From: Xylaria sp. FL1777
Lineage: Eukaryota > Ascomycota > Sordariomycetes > Xylariales > Xylariaceae
Length of the DNA: 64,000 nt
NCBI GenBank assembly: GCA_022578965.1
Contig: MU400650.1
Location: 42,620-106,619, forward strand
Direction: 5' to 3'
A program made the position numbers and the translations under genes. Positions 1 through 10,691 of the stretch are shown piece by piece. The stretch's first letter is position 1, and each line of letters starts with the position of its first letter. Below the pieces are notes generated by a model. That model had not been told where the DNA came from, did no database searches, and saw nothing but the letters and a program-made list of their open reading frames with translations.

Positions 1-3000
1 GTTAAGCACCAATGCGGTGGTATGGAGATAGCAGAAGGGAAGCTATTGTAGAGTAGAGACTAAATGAATTCTGCTATTTCGTAGATATGATTTGATGAGG
101 TAAGATATGCTTAAAGGTATGTGAAAGCGCTGGTGAGAAGCGAGTGATGGATGTTTGACTGTTAGAATGATGTGAGGCTGTAGTCCAAAATCATTGTTGT
201 AAAAAGGAAAAGGTCCCCCACTTATGACAGCCGCTCCGATCAAGTAAAAAAACACGCCCGATAACTTAGTTCAAGATATGTTAAAGTTTCCTGGCAAATG
301 AAAATCAAGTGTAAGGTTAAATGTAGTTGATGATTGTTCCCATTGAAACACAGGTGGCCATGGCCGAAGCAAGACATCCACTCGGAGCCTAATGGGATAT
401 ATGCATATCCATCTAAGGAATATGTAAGTACTGCGATCAAATGAAACATATCCTTATACACGTGTATCTAATTTCACTTTATGTTACCCGTGTTCAGTCG
501 ATTAATATATGTGTAATATTGTATTAGACGTAATTAACTTAGTCTTGTATTCTTTTTTTTTTCTTTTTTCCTAGGTGAACCTCATATATGATAATTCGTA
601 GATGTAAAAGTTAGACCTATGATAATAGGCACAACCACTCCAAAGCTTGAGGCGTATAGGTAGGTACTAAGTGTTAAATTTGAGTCATCCTATTATTTCC
701 TCTACCCCTACGTTTCTTCTATCGTATAGCTATAGAAAATAAAGTCGAGTTTTCAACAAGTTTTTAGATCCTATATTCATTGTGCGGTCACCGTTACAGA
801 CTGTAGGTAGTTAGTTATCGTATAATAGCTCCGAATTTTCACATCTCTATGATTCGCCACGCTCAAGCTAAACGGGACGTCCTTTACAGTCACTCCAGGA
901 CATGATAATATCTACCTATCTCCCTAAGTTTACATCACAGGTCTCATCCAACACACAATCGTCAACTACCGATGGATACATAACCTCCACGACACGCTGC
1001 TAACATCTCTGGGCTACCTCTTCGCGTGTCCAGCGTATAACGGGAGGCTGATCCTAGCATGTAGCCGCTAGTCAGGAATACGGATGCCGCAGACAACGAA
1101 ACAAGGCCAGAACCCGGCAATCGAGCGGCTCGGTGGCCTAGGATTTACCGAACTTACAAAAGTACACCGACTAGCTCTGCAAAATGGGTTTGTCACGGGT
1201 AAACGAACAGGCGAACCCCAAACTCACTGGTGATAACCCGGACCTACTGACCGCCGAGTGGATCGGATTCCGGGTCCGGACGAGCCGGCGCTGGAGAGCC
1301 GCATTGAGTGGAAGAGACAGTATTGCGCAAGCTTTCGAAGAAGAAAAAATACCATCGCGGTTTTTACGCAAAAAATTATTCTACAAAATATCACATGCAA
1401 TTCTATCAGTCTTAGCGAGCACTTTTAGCCAAATGTCGAGACACGCATTTTTGAGCTGACCCTGAGCTGACTCAGACTAAGCAGTACTGGCTGCACCAAA
1501 AGGGAAATGTCACCATTACGGGTGGGTATGACCCTACACACAGATGCGGCGAGAGAAATCGGTCAGACGGACGGCAACTCGTAAGACGTCGATCCTTGTC
1601 TCTAGTATACTGCGTATGCACGGGACGCGTTGTGTATATCACTAGATCAATAGATCTGCTTACACATGCTATGACTTCTAATCTACGGTCACCGCACAAT
1701 ACCTTGGGATCGACCAGCACTACAGTTCCACGCTGTCGCACCTTTTGGGTGTCGATGAGGAGCAGGGTTATTCTCTAGATGATCAACACGCGAAGATCTC
1801 GGTTTCAACCGGATCGACAACTCTAATGTGTGCTATCATTAGTTTCCAGTATAACCGTCGTCCTATTCTAGTAAATAGAACTTGATACAACATTGAAGCT
1901 GTGGGAAATTACTTAGGAAGGGGGACTGTGCTGTTAGCGCCTCACAATGATCTTTCGGAATTCTTAAGCTAATTAACGTAAATGATGCCGTGAGAGATTT
2001 TTTCTCTCCACGTTATTCCGCATGCCTAATCGTCACCTCATCGACCTACTAAATTAGGGGATTGGCGACGACCTCCCCGAATTCGTATCTGCAAGTTCAA
2101 CAAAGAGTCTTATCAAAATTCACCACACCACCTCCCCAACACATTTTACATACTCCTACGCCTTTACCATTCGTCTAGAGTAAAGATGTAAGCGATTCTA
2201 CAGAAAATGCTACCCTATTGGAAATTCCTATAAAGGAAGGACCTGGGAATTAGTGCCGATCTGTGGAGAAGGCTCTCCACATGAACCTGTTCAATGACCG
2301 ATGTTTGAATTACACATCTCTTGTTGCCTTGTAAGGTTAATTTGCCTATTAGGGCTACTAGGGATACTAAGTCTTCCTAATCGGCGCCCAAATCTCTTTA
2401 AACTTTTGATCGGACGAGCACTATAATAGCGCAAAATTGGTGGTACACCAATCTCGACGTTGAAAGAGGATTACGTATGACCAGAACGCATTTTTTAAGG
2501 ATTATTGACGAAGGAGGCAGGCCTTTCTTCATGACATTTACAACATCACCGCCACCACCGCTTCTCATGCAACCTTACCTACAGTTCAATCTCTAAATCT
2601 TACTATCTTCTTCTGGGTTGATTTAGTACACGTTACGGGGAATAAGCACCTCATTCATGCGCACATGTTATGATACCTCAACTCCTGTGAGATGCTGATG
2701 AATTACTTAAGCAGTGGTCCAAAAATAAAACTATGGCTTCAGGCTACTTAAGAACCGTGCGCTACTGCCAGAGACCAGTATTAAACAGGTTAGTACACAT
2801 CTTAGCTTACAGGTACGGTAGTTTAGTACACTAATACCTTGGATGCCCGTTTCATCCACGGAAATGCCAGGGGTTTAAGCTTATGCATGAACTTCCCAAT
2901 CCACCGTCTCCTTCTTGTCATCCACGACAACAACCTAGCATACTACGTATACCGACGAGCCCTAAGATCCTCAAATATCCGAGAGTTCGGACCTATAGGG

Positions 3001-3899
3001 ATGTACTATGTTAAAAGAGGAAGTTAACTATCGCAAGCGGCACCCCTGCGTCTCTTATTGCCCACCTAGTCACTCATGCGTAGAGCATACGCAGGACATA
3101 CCATGAGTTCTATTGATGCGCCCCTGGTAAGAATGAACTGAGTAACTTATGTTTGCTCAAGAGCTTGTTACAGCATATGTGGACAGTTATATGTTGCTAA
3201 ATCATCATGCAAGGGATGCATCTTCTGAGCCAATAGGGCCAACCTCTGACGGGGTAGAGAGGCTTCTCTGAGGCCGTCTCACCATCTGTCAAGTATGTAT
3301 AAACGATGTCTGCTCCTGTCAGAGCGGCTCATGGCTCTGAAGTAAGCCGATCCCGCCGCATCAACTTATCAAGATTCCCGGCGGCAAAGCAGTAAACGAT
3401 CTAGCAATTAATCGATCTACCCTTGTTTCGAAACATCCGCCCTGCGCCTTGCCAGTCTTTAGTGCATGTCATCGCCGCCGCATTACCACGCCTTCAGCCC
3501 TTATGCCCCCAAAGCATTGCCAAGCATCCTGGCCGTGAGGAGCAAGCTAGCGTAGCCTTATGCTCGGCTTTCTTTGGAAAACTAGGGTAACGTTGCTGCG
3601 ATGGCGATGGATGGATCATTAGCGCGAGCTTGAGTGGGTGCAACTAATACCGGTACATGTACGTACCGTTACAGTAGACCTTCCTCGTGAAGCGAAGGGT
3701 GGGCTGGAGCTCATCATGGGGCCTGTCCTAGAATCCTAGAACGGAGGGTCTGAGGAGATCATGGGAATAGATAAATACGACCTCCTCCCTCGGGAGGAGG
3801 CCCAGATTTCCTTCTACAGCTCAAGAGGTAACTCGAGGATTTCTACCCTGCTGCCCAACTTGTGAAGTTTTCTTTGCTTCCCAAAACTCGTTCTTTATT
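1..3899. other. Gene-poor, AT-rich region
   Basis: I see no gene I can support here. Open frames are all under 95 codons and none resembles a known family. The DNA carries scattered short motifs of the TAGGTA/TACCTA type (for example near 656-666) and T-runs near 550. The last ~150 bases before the neprosin-like gene are its likely promoter and 5' leader, with an ATAAATA element near 3770 and a pyrimidine-rich stretch. A decayed transposon could be hidden here, but I cannot recognise one. Confidence 0.5.
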
Positions 3900-5075
3900 A
3901 TGCAGTTGTCCATCCTCAAGGCCGCGGCCCTCGCCGCCGTCTTCCAAACAACGTCCGCCACACCGATCCGCGCTCGCGCGGATGGACTCCAAGTGGTAGC
4001 GACGACGACTACGGTCGACGGTCAGATTATCGACTGGGTCGTGCCGGAGTCGCAAACCAACGGCGACCTCGCCAGCCCTCCTGCGGCTCCCGCCACAAAA
4101 CGCAGCGTTCAGAGCAACACTATTCGAGCTCTCCTTGCTGACAACGCGGCTCTCCAAGGCCCCAACGGTACCGTGCCAATTCCCCGGACAAGCGGCGCCA
4201 CTAAGGCCACGAAGCGTCTCCCGACCAAGCAGGATGATGGCAGTTTGCCCAAGATAGACTCTGCCGCCGATGGCAGTGCTGGTCAGCATTGGTACGCCAG
4301 CTCGGGCCAAACTGTCAACAACAAGGGCGGCAAGGGCACCTTCAGCTTGTTCAAGGCTTTCACCCAGAACAACGCCGACTTCTCGCTCCTCCAGACGGCC
4401 GTCATCCGCACCAACGCCGCCCACGCCGGCACCGGCGGCGTGACGCAGACCGTCGAGGCCGGGTGGATCAACTACCCCAACCAAGTCAGCGCGCCCCATC
4501 TCTTCAGCTACTTCACGACCAACGGCTACAGCGCCGACGGCGACAACGTCGGCGGCTGGAACCGCGACTCGGCGGGCTGGGTGCAGACCGACTCGTCCAT
4601 CTACCCCGGCGTGGCCTTCTCGCCGCTGTCGACCGACGGCGGCGCGCAGTACGAGCTGGAGATCGGGTACACGCTCAGCGGCGGCAACTGGTGGCTGTGG
4701 TGCCTGGACCGGTACATCGGGTACTACCCGGCGTCGCTGTTCTCGCAGGGCGGCGTCAACGCGGCGGACACGCTGGCGGACCACTCCAACGTCATCGACT
4801 TCTACGGGGAGATCTACAACAGCGAGACGGCCGTGACCACAACCGATATGGGCAGTGGCGAGTTCCCGACCACCGGCTTCGGCAAGTCCGCCTACATCCA
4901 CAACATCGTCTACGTCAACAACGACGGCAACTACGCCGACTACAACGGCGCGGACCAGCTCGTCGTCAGCGACACTTCCCGCTACAACATCCTCCCTACC
5001 TGGAGCTCCGGCGGCAGCTGGGGGAGCTACTTCTACCTGGGCGGTCCTGGAGCTGGCGGTGTCATTGGCGCTTAG
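3900..5075 (+). CDS. Secreted neprosin-domain protein (glutamic peptidase-like)
   Basis: Single-exon 391-aa protein. An N-terminal hydrophobic signal peptide (residues about 1-20) is followed by a linker with dibasic sites (KR at 67-68 and 105-106) that could be Kex2 cleaved, then a neprosin domain from about residue 128 to the C-terminus. Neprosins are glutamic-type prolyl endopeptidases with two catalytic glutamates. Candidate residues are Glu186 in VEAGWI and Glu304 in FYGEIY, both in contexts matching the family. The domain is rich in Gly, Trp and Tyr, as expected for an all-beta fold. The product is predicted to be secreted, perhaps for extracellular protein breakdown or host interaction. 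The ATG at 3900 is chosen because the signal peptide begins right there. Peptidase activity is inferred; many fungal neprosin-like proteins are uncharacterised. Confidence 0.85.
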   Translation: MQLSILKAAALAAVFQTTSATPIRARADGLQVVATTTTVDGQIIDWVVPESQTNGDLASPPAAPATKRSVQSNTIRALLADNAALQGPNGTVPIPRTSGATKATKRLPTKQDDGSLPKIDSAADGSAGQHWYASSGQTVNNKGGKGTFSLFKAFTQNNADFSLLQTAVIRTNAAHAGTGGVTQTVEAGWINYPNQVSAPHLFSYFTTNGYSADGDNVGGWNRDSAGWVQTDSSIYPGVAFSPLSTDGGAQYELEIGYTLSGGNWWLWCLDRYIGYYPASLFSQGGVNAADTLADHSNVIDFYGEIYNSETAVTTTDMGSGEFPTTGFGKSAYIHNIVYVNNDGNYADYNGADQLVVSDTSRYNILPTWSSGGSWGSYFYLGGPGAGGVIGA

Positions 5076-5351
5076 GTCGTTGACGAGCAGGGGGGTTGTA
5101 TATAGGAGAGACTTCTTGCACATATGACATGACAATTTTTTTTTTTTTTTGGATAATGTATATACTGTTGAAATACTACTTTACCGAAGGGTTCGGTAGA
5201 GCAGTGGTTTTTTATTTCGTCATATAGGGCACATAAATGACCACCATCTTGGATATTGATTCTAACCAACCATAGCCGACTAGAGTGTTGATTATTGTGA
5301 CCCTTGATCTTAGTAGTTGCTGATATTCCCTAGTCACCTAGTTAATTACTT

Positions 5352-6724
5352 TTATGAGGGAGCGTTAAAGATGGTGAACTTCCGGTTCGAATATATTTCA
5401 ACTATACGCCACCAGAATACGAATTCACTTAGGCTTGGCACTAAACCCGAAGGAAATCGTTTCAAATCGTTCGTATATCGTGACAGCAGGACCGGTATTC
5501 CCGAAAATCCCTCCCAGCCAACCTGTCCGCACTCACATGTAGAGCAGCTCCCGCATTCCCAATATATCTCATGCTTGGTGAAATGCACAACCCGGGAAGC
5601 TAAGAGCTGCTCCTGGAAGCACCAGCCTCTAGCTGAAACCGGATTCGAGTAGAAGGAGTCATGGCCATCAAGAGTGGTACCCAACACGTGTGGTTGTGCG
5701 AATACTCGGTCGACGTCGTCAAACACCCGATCTCGCAGGTCAACTTGCTCATGATGTCCACGTTTCCAAAGAGGGATTCTAACCAATACCGAAGCATGGT
5801 CTCTTAGATGAAGAAAGCCTGTGTGTACAATTTGCGCAGCGTCTGCAGATATAACTACAACTGCGTTCGTGTATATTTCACCCATACTTCTGCATTGAAG
5901 GACGAAATCGTCCGCGTTATTTTGTATAACACAGAGTGAGTCGATCCAAATATATCCGTAACCAAGCATATGCGTTATTTTGATTGCTTCTCGAAACGTT
6001 GCTGGTACCGCTGCCCAAGGTATATGTATAAGATGATTGGAATAATTCTCATCGGTTGTACTAAATATATTTTGACTTCCCCAGCAGTAGCTTAAAGCCG
6101 TGTAGGTAGTCAACTGTAGGATGATGGTTGATAGAGAGACGAATTCGATCCGGTGATTCTATCTGAATAAGACGATCTGGCGCAAAGCCTGGTTTACTAG
6201 CCGCCCTCTGCTTGCAAAGATCGTGGGTTTCCAAACAGTCAGTAATCCAACCCCAGATTATTGAGTTAGAAGCTGCGGTATCTGGGATTGGTTGAATCGG
6301 GTATCGAACCCTCATATGCGTCCAGAACCATGGCAGTTTTCTCTGTGCTCTATGTCCTTATTATATTCCATAAAACTGACTTATCTCGACTTATCTCGAC
6401 TAAGGAACAGTTCCGCTGAGTAGAGTTCTTTTCTGTGAACTCATTCTGCTCATCAAATGCATCCTTAAGAATACGAGTGCCACGTTCTGCCCCGCACGTT
6501 ATTAGGACTACCATCAAATCACAACCGTCAACTCCGTCAAGACACTCGCTAGCCACTAAGACAGCTTGGTCCAAAAGACTATCATCGGCATCGATCACGA
6601 AGGGCCGCAGAGCACCATAGAATGCATGACATATCTGACAGTCGGTAGATTGTGCCGAACATCGCAGTTGAAGCAGAGGTGCCGTGATATAGTGAGGGCA
6701 ATCACATGAGCTCGAGGCGCACAT
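5352..6724 (-). pseudogene. Broken heterokaryon-incompatibility (HET) domain gene
   Basis: The minus strand encodes a recognisable HET domain in pieces. A 124-codon segment (6724-6350) has the Cys-rich N-terminus usual in HET proteins. A second frame (6315-6061) holds the part before the core, with RLIQIESPDRIRL. A third frame from about 6113 carries the core motifs ALSYCWG, WIDSLCVIQN and RGWCFQEQLLA. The second and third frames overlap and are offset by one base around 6110-6140, where no intron would fit. The gene ends by a stop at 5352 right after WWRIVEIYSNRK, where intact relatives continue with a long C-terminal part. I read this as a HET gene inactivated by frameshift, stop and truncation. 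A sequencing error could explain one break but hardly all. HET proteins trigger cell death after fusion of unlike strains. Confidence 0.75.
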
Positions 6725-8188
6725 GGCTAAATCGTAGCATACAAAGCATTTAGGCTGACGTCTAGCTACGCACTAAATCGGCTTTCCGTCACTGCCTGAG
6801 AGTTAGACTGAACGCTGATAAGAGTAAGAAGACCAACTCTCCATAATCATATTCAGAGTGTGTTGGCGATGAAGATTCGGAGGCATTTCGGACGAGGCTG
6901 TCGCTACAGCGCATTTCGATCCGGCTGTCCATTATGGGCAAGTAAATGGCACTAATCGAGTGGGGATGTCAATAACGGAAATTGTTCTAGCGGCGTAATC
7001 CGTGGTCAACTCATGCAATATGAACGTATTCCCGATGAGATGGAAATGGATAAAATGAGTTGTAACGAAAGTCGATAGGAGGAGGGCGAAGTTCGTTAGG
7101 ACGGGCACACTTCCAATTGGCTGACTTATTAATTGTACGGTTCTAACCAAATTTGAACATATCATTCCTGACTGGGCTAGTTGATACAGCCAAGATATAC
7201 AACTTGTCGTTTATTAGATAGTTAGTGATAATCATAAAATATCTAACTTATCGTTGTTGTTGGTATCTTAGGCAACGGTGATTCTTGTTATATATAATAA
7301 CATACCTATCCATAGAAGGCCGTCACAAGCCCTACAATCTCATCCGTGGCCGTTTATTATCCTCTTGTTCAATGCCCTCCTCATCACACCAGGCCATTGT
7401 CGCTATGGCTGTTTATGGTATGTAGATAGAACTGTTTCCTAAGTGTAGTCTTTCCCAAGGAGCTGATCTCAATTACTGGCTGCAACATAACAGCTACTAC
7501 ATTGTCAGACCTGGCCCAATGAGGCCGAAATTGATGTCGATGAGCAGACCAACACTGTACAGTCTTCCCCTGATGACGCATTGTTAATTTACAGTTGCAA
7601 GATCTCTGGCCTGATCCGGAGCTCTTCAGGAACGGCTCCCATCACATCTCCTGTTCGCCTTGACGCGCAACGGCAGCAAACGAATAAGCGGCGCGCGACG
7701 AAGGCCATAGTGGGATCGGTGCATATTCTATGGCCGAAGGCGCATTGAAAACTGGCGGGGCTGAGAGCCTTGCGAAGATCTCTCCTCGATCAAGACGTTG
7801 GCCAGGACCCCGGCACTGAGGTGCCGCTGTCAACTCCATAAGACGTTTCCTATTCATCTAGAATTATCAGGGGAACGAGCTCGGCCCTATGCTCCACTCT
7901 TCGCCGCAGCCACGCGGCGATCGACCGCTTACGTACCCCCTTGTTTACTCATATCACGTCTGTCGGGTGAGAACTCATTGACATGGCGAGGCGTACTCTG
8001 GATATCGGAGCAGACCACGCCACGATGTCGGCCATTTCAAGGGCTCAGATATATACGTATGTATATAGGGATATAGATATATATATATTTGCTTGATGCA
8101 TTCTCAACAATTGTTTGGATCATCCCCTTCACCACCGTCCCTTCCGCAGTCAGTCGTTCTCTTCTTACCAACCTAGACTTTCGTTACT
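6725..8188. other. Intergenic region upstream of the tannase gene
   Basis: No supported gene. The 3' part (about 7600-7900) is more GC-rich and has short open frames on both strands without family resemblance. A run of alternating TA/GTAT sequence at about 8048-8090 lies ~100 bases before the tannase ATG and may serve as a TATA region. Confidence 0.45.
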
Positions 8189-9940
8189 ATGCGTCGATCT
8201 CTCGCTGCCGCCATGGCGGCAACTGTCAATGCTGCATCTCTCGCAGACGTCTGCACAGTTGAAAACGTGCAGGCGGCTCTACCGGCGAACGGGACCTTGC
8301 TTGGCATCGACCTCATCCCGTCCTCGGTTGCCGCCAGCCCTCTCTACAATGTTACCAGCGGCGGCGGGATGACGTCTGGGTCCTCTACTACTCTCACTTA
8401 CTGCAATGTCACCCTGTCGTATACCCACACTGGCAAGGGTGACAAGGTAGTTGTCAAGTACGCTTTCCCAGACCCCTCGGCATTTAAGAATCGGTTCTAC
8501 GTTGGCGGAGGTGGAGGTTACTCGCTCAACAGTGATGCGACAGGAGGAATCCAATATGGTGCTGCCTCGGGTGCTACTGATGCCGGGTACAATGCCTTCA
8601 GCTACTCTTATGACGAGGTGGTGCTCTACGGTAATGGATCGACTAATTGGGATGCGACATACATGTTCGGATACCAAGCTTTGGGGGAGATGACGACCAT
8701 CGCCAAGCCGCTCACTCAGGGATTCTATGGAGTCTCTGACGACACCAAGATCTACACCTACTATGAAGGGTGCTCCGACGGTGGCCGAGAGGGTATGAGT
8801 CAAGTCCAACGTTGGGGCGAGCTATACGACGGAGTCATCACCGGCGCGCCAGCTTTTCGACTGGGCGAACAGCAAGTCAACCATATCTTCCCCGCCACCA
8901 TCGAACACACTCTGGACTACTACCCGCCGACCTGTGCCCTCGACAAGATCGTCAACGCCACAATAGCCGCCTGCGACCCCCTCGACGGGCGAACCGACGG
9001 CGTCATCTCGCGGACCGATCTCTGCAAGCTGAACTTCGATCTGAAGTCCATCATCGGCGAATCCTACTACTGCGCCGCGGAAACCGGCAGCTCGCTCGGA
9101 TTCGGCTTCAGCAAGCGCGCCACGAACGGCAGCCAAACCATCACGAGCCCGGAGCAAAACGGCACAGTAACCGCGCAGGACGTCGAAGTCGCGCAGGCCG
9201 TGTACGACGGGCTGCACAACTCCAGGGGCGAGCGCGCCTACCTGTCGTGGCAAATCGGCTCGGACCTCTCGGACGCGGACCCGACGTACAACAACGCGAC
9301 GGGGGCGTGGGAGCTGAACATCCCGTCGACGGGCGGGTCGTGGATCACGAAGTTCGTGCAGCTGGTGGACCTGGACAACCTCTCGAGCCTGGACAACGTG
9401 ACGTACGACACGCTGGTGGCGTGGATGAACGCCGGCACGACGCGCTACCTCGACAGCCTGCAGACGACGCTGCCGGACCTGACGAGCTTCCAGCAGGCGG
9501 GCGGCAAGCTGCTGCACTACCACGGCGAGTCGGACCCGTCGATCCCGGCGGCCTCGTCGGTGCACTACTGGCAGTCGGTGCGCAGCATCATGTACGCCGG
9601 GGCGAGCGACGCGCAGGCCGAGGAGGCGCTGGCCGAGTGGTACCAGTTCTACCTGGTCCCCGGCGCGGCCCACTGCGGCGCAAACCAGCTGCAGCCCGGG
9701 CCGTACCCGCAGGACAACATGCAGACCATGATCGACTGGGTGGAGAGCGGCGTTCAGCCGACGGGGCTCAACGCCACCGTCTCCTCGGGCGACTACAGCG
9801 GCGAGGTGCAGAAGTTGTGCCAGTGGCCTGCGCGGCCGCTTTGGACGGGGAATAGCTCTAGCTTCAGCTGTGTTGGCGATCAGGCTTCCGTCGAGAGCTG
9901 GACGTACACGTTTGATGCGTTCAAGGTGCCGGTGTATTGA
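8189..9940 (+). CDS. Secreted tannase / feruloyl esterase family protein
   Basis: Single-exon 583-aa protein of the tannase/feruloyl esterase family, which hydrolyses ester bonds of gallate or ferulate in plant polyphenols and cell walls outside the cell. A short signal peptide (residues 1-16) precedes the enzyme. The alpha/beta-hydrolase catalytic set is complete: Ser196 in GCSDGGREG with adjacent Cys195, Asp449 in HGESDPSIP, and His495-Cys496 in AAHCG, giving the paired cysteines of the family's CS-D-HC motif. Residues 262-279 hold the Asp-rich calcium-type loop between two cysteines. A dibasic Lys309-Arg310 lies in a variable stretch where Aspergillus tannase is known to be cut by Kex2 into two chains, so similar processing is plausible. 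Many N-glycosylation sequons fit secretion. Whether the substrate is tannin or feruloyl ester cannot be told from sequence. Confidence 0.92.
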   Translation: MRRSLAAAMAATVNAASLADVCTVENVQAALPANGTLLGIDLIPSSVAASPLYNVTSGGGMTSGSSTTLTYCNVTLSYTHTGKGDKVVVKYAFPDPSAFKNRFYVGGGGGYSLNSDATGGIQYGAASGATDAGYNAFSYSYDEVVLYGNGSTNWDATYMFGYQALGEMTTIAKPLTQGFYGVSDDTKIYTYYEGCSDGGREGMSQVQRWGELYDGVITGAPAFRLGEQQVNHIFPATIEHTLDYYPPTCALDKIVNATIAACDPLDGRTDGVISRTDLCKLNFDLKSIIGESYYCAAETGSSLGFGFSKRATNGSQTITSPEQNGTVTAQDVEVAQAVYDGLHNSRGERAYLSWQIGSDLSDADPTYNNATGAWELNIPSTGGSWITKFVQLVDLDNLSSLDNVTYDTLVAWMNAGTTRYLDSLQTTLPDLTSFQQAGGKLLHYHGESDPSIPAASSVHYWQSVRSIMYAGASDAQAEEALAEWYQFYLVPGAAHCGANQLQPGPYPQDNMQTMIDWVESGVQPTGLNATVSSGDYSGEVQKLCQWPARPLWTGNSSSFSCVGDQASVESWTYTFDAFKVPVY

Positions 9941-10691
9941 GGAATGAGATGTCCTGTGATGCAATGCACTCTCTCTCCTTATTAGAGCACCATCGGAATA
10001 CTTCACAAGGGTAGGGGGTTGCTTCATACTTTTGCCCTCATGGAGCTTATACCTTGCATGTCTTGGAACTTGTTCAACTGGACTTGTACGGCTACATTTT
10101 ATTTTAGACTTCCTGTAAATAGTGGAAAATCAAAAGGCGGGGTTTTCAGGGGCATTTTTACAGTCAAGGCCAATGAAGTTAAATTAAGTCCACCCGCGTA
10201 TTCTAATGCGTACCAGTTTCCGATATTTTTAAACTAATAGGAGACTATTTCTTATACTTTATCTTAATACTCGCAACACACTAAAGCACGTTTATCATGA
10301 AGACTCTATTTAAATTCACTGAGAACTAAAGAATAGGAATGTCACATCTATAAATATAAGCGTCGTTCGATACGTCGAATTAAGACTACGAGATTCTATC
10401 ATGAATTCATATAATACAATATTGATATAATATGCAGGCCCTAGTCTGGCCTCCCCGAGCACATCCAAGACTGAGAGCGGAACAGAGTGTTCCTCTCACG
10501 ATGCTAAATTAGAAATCAGACTCAAGTCTTGGGGAAGCCGCTATCTATCCAAGGAAAAATGAGGGCAATCGGTGCCCTATGCAACCACTTCACTCTACGC
10601 CTACACTGTTTTATATCGTGGAAAAAGAGAAAAGGAACGCCACGCGATGCATTGAATTCGAGGTGAAGCCATTTTCTGCGTAGGCAATCAC
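9941..10691. other. Intergenic region between convergent genes
   Basis: AT-rich spacer between the 3' ends of the tannase gene and the ABHD-like gene. It should contain both transcript ends. No further coding sequence is visible. Confidence 0.5.

Noticed and set aside
1184..1459. 91-codon plus-strand frame in the left gene-poor region
   Set aside because: Overlaps an open frame on the other strand, has no family resemblance and ends in AT-rich DNA.
3843..5135. Long minus-strand open frame opposite the neprosin-like gene
   Set aside because: It is the GC-rich antisense shadow of the neprosin-like gene; its translation is low-complexity Val/Ala/Arg.
8822..10027. Long minus-strand open frame opposite the tannase gene
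   Set aside because: Antisense shadow with Arg/Val-rich composition; the plus strand encodes a complete tannase.
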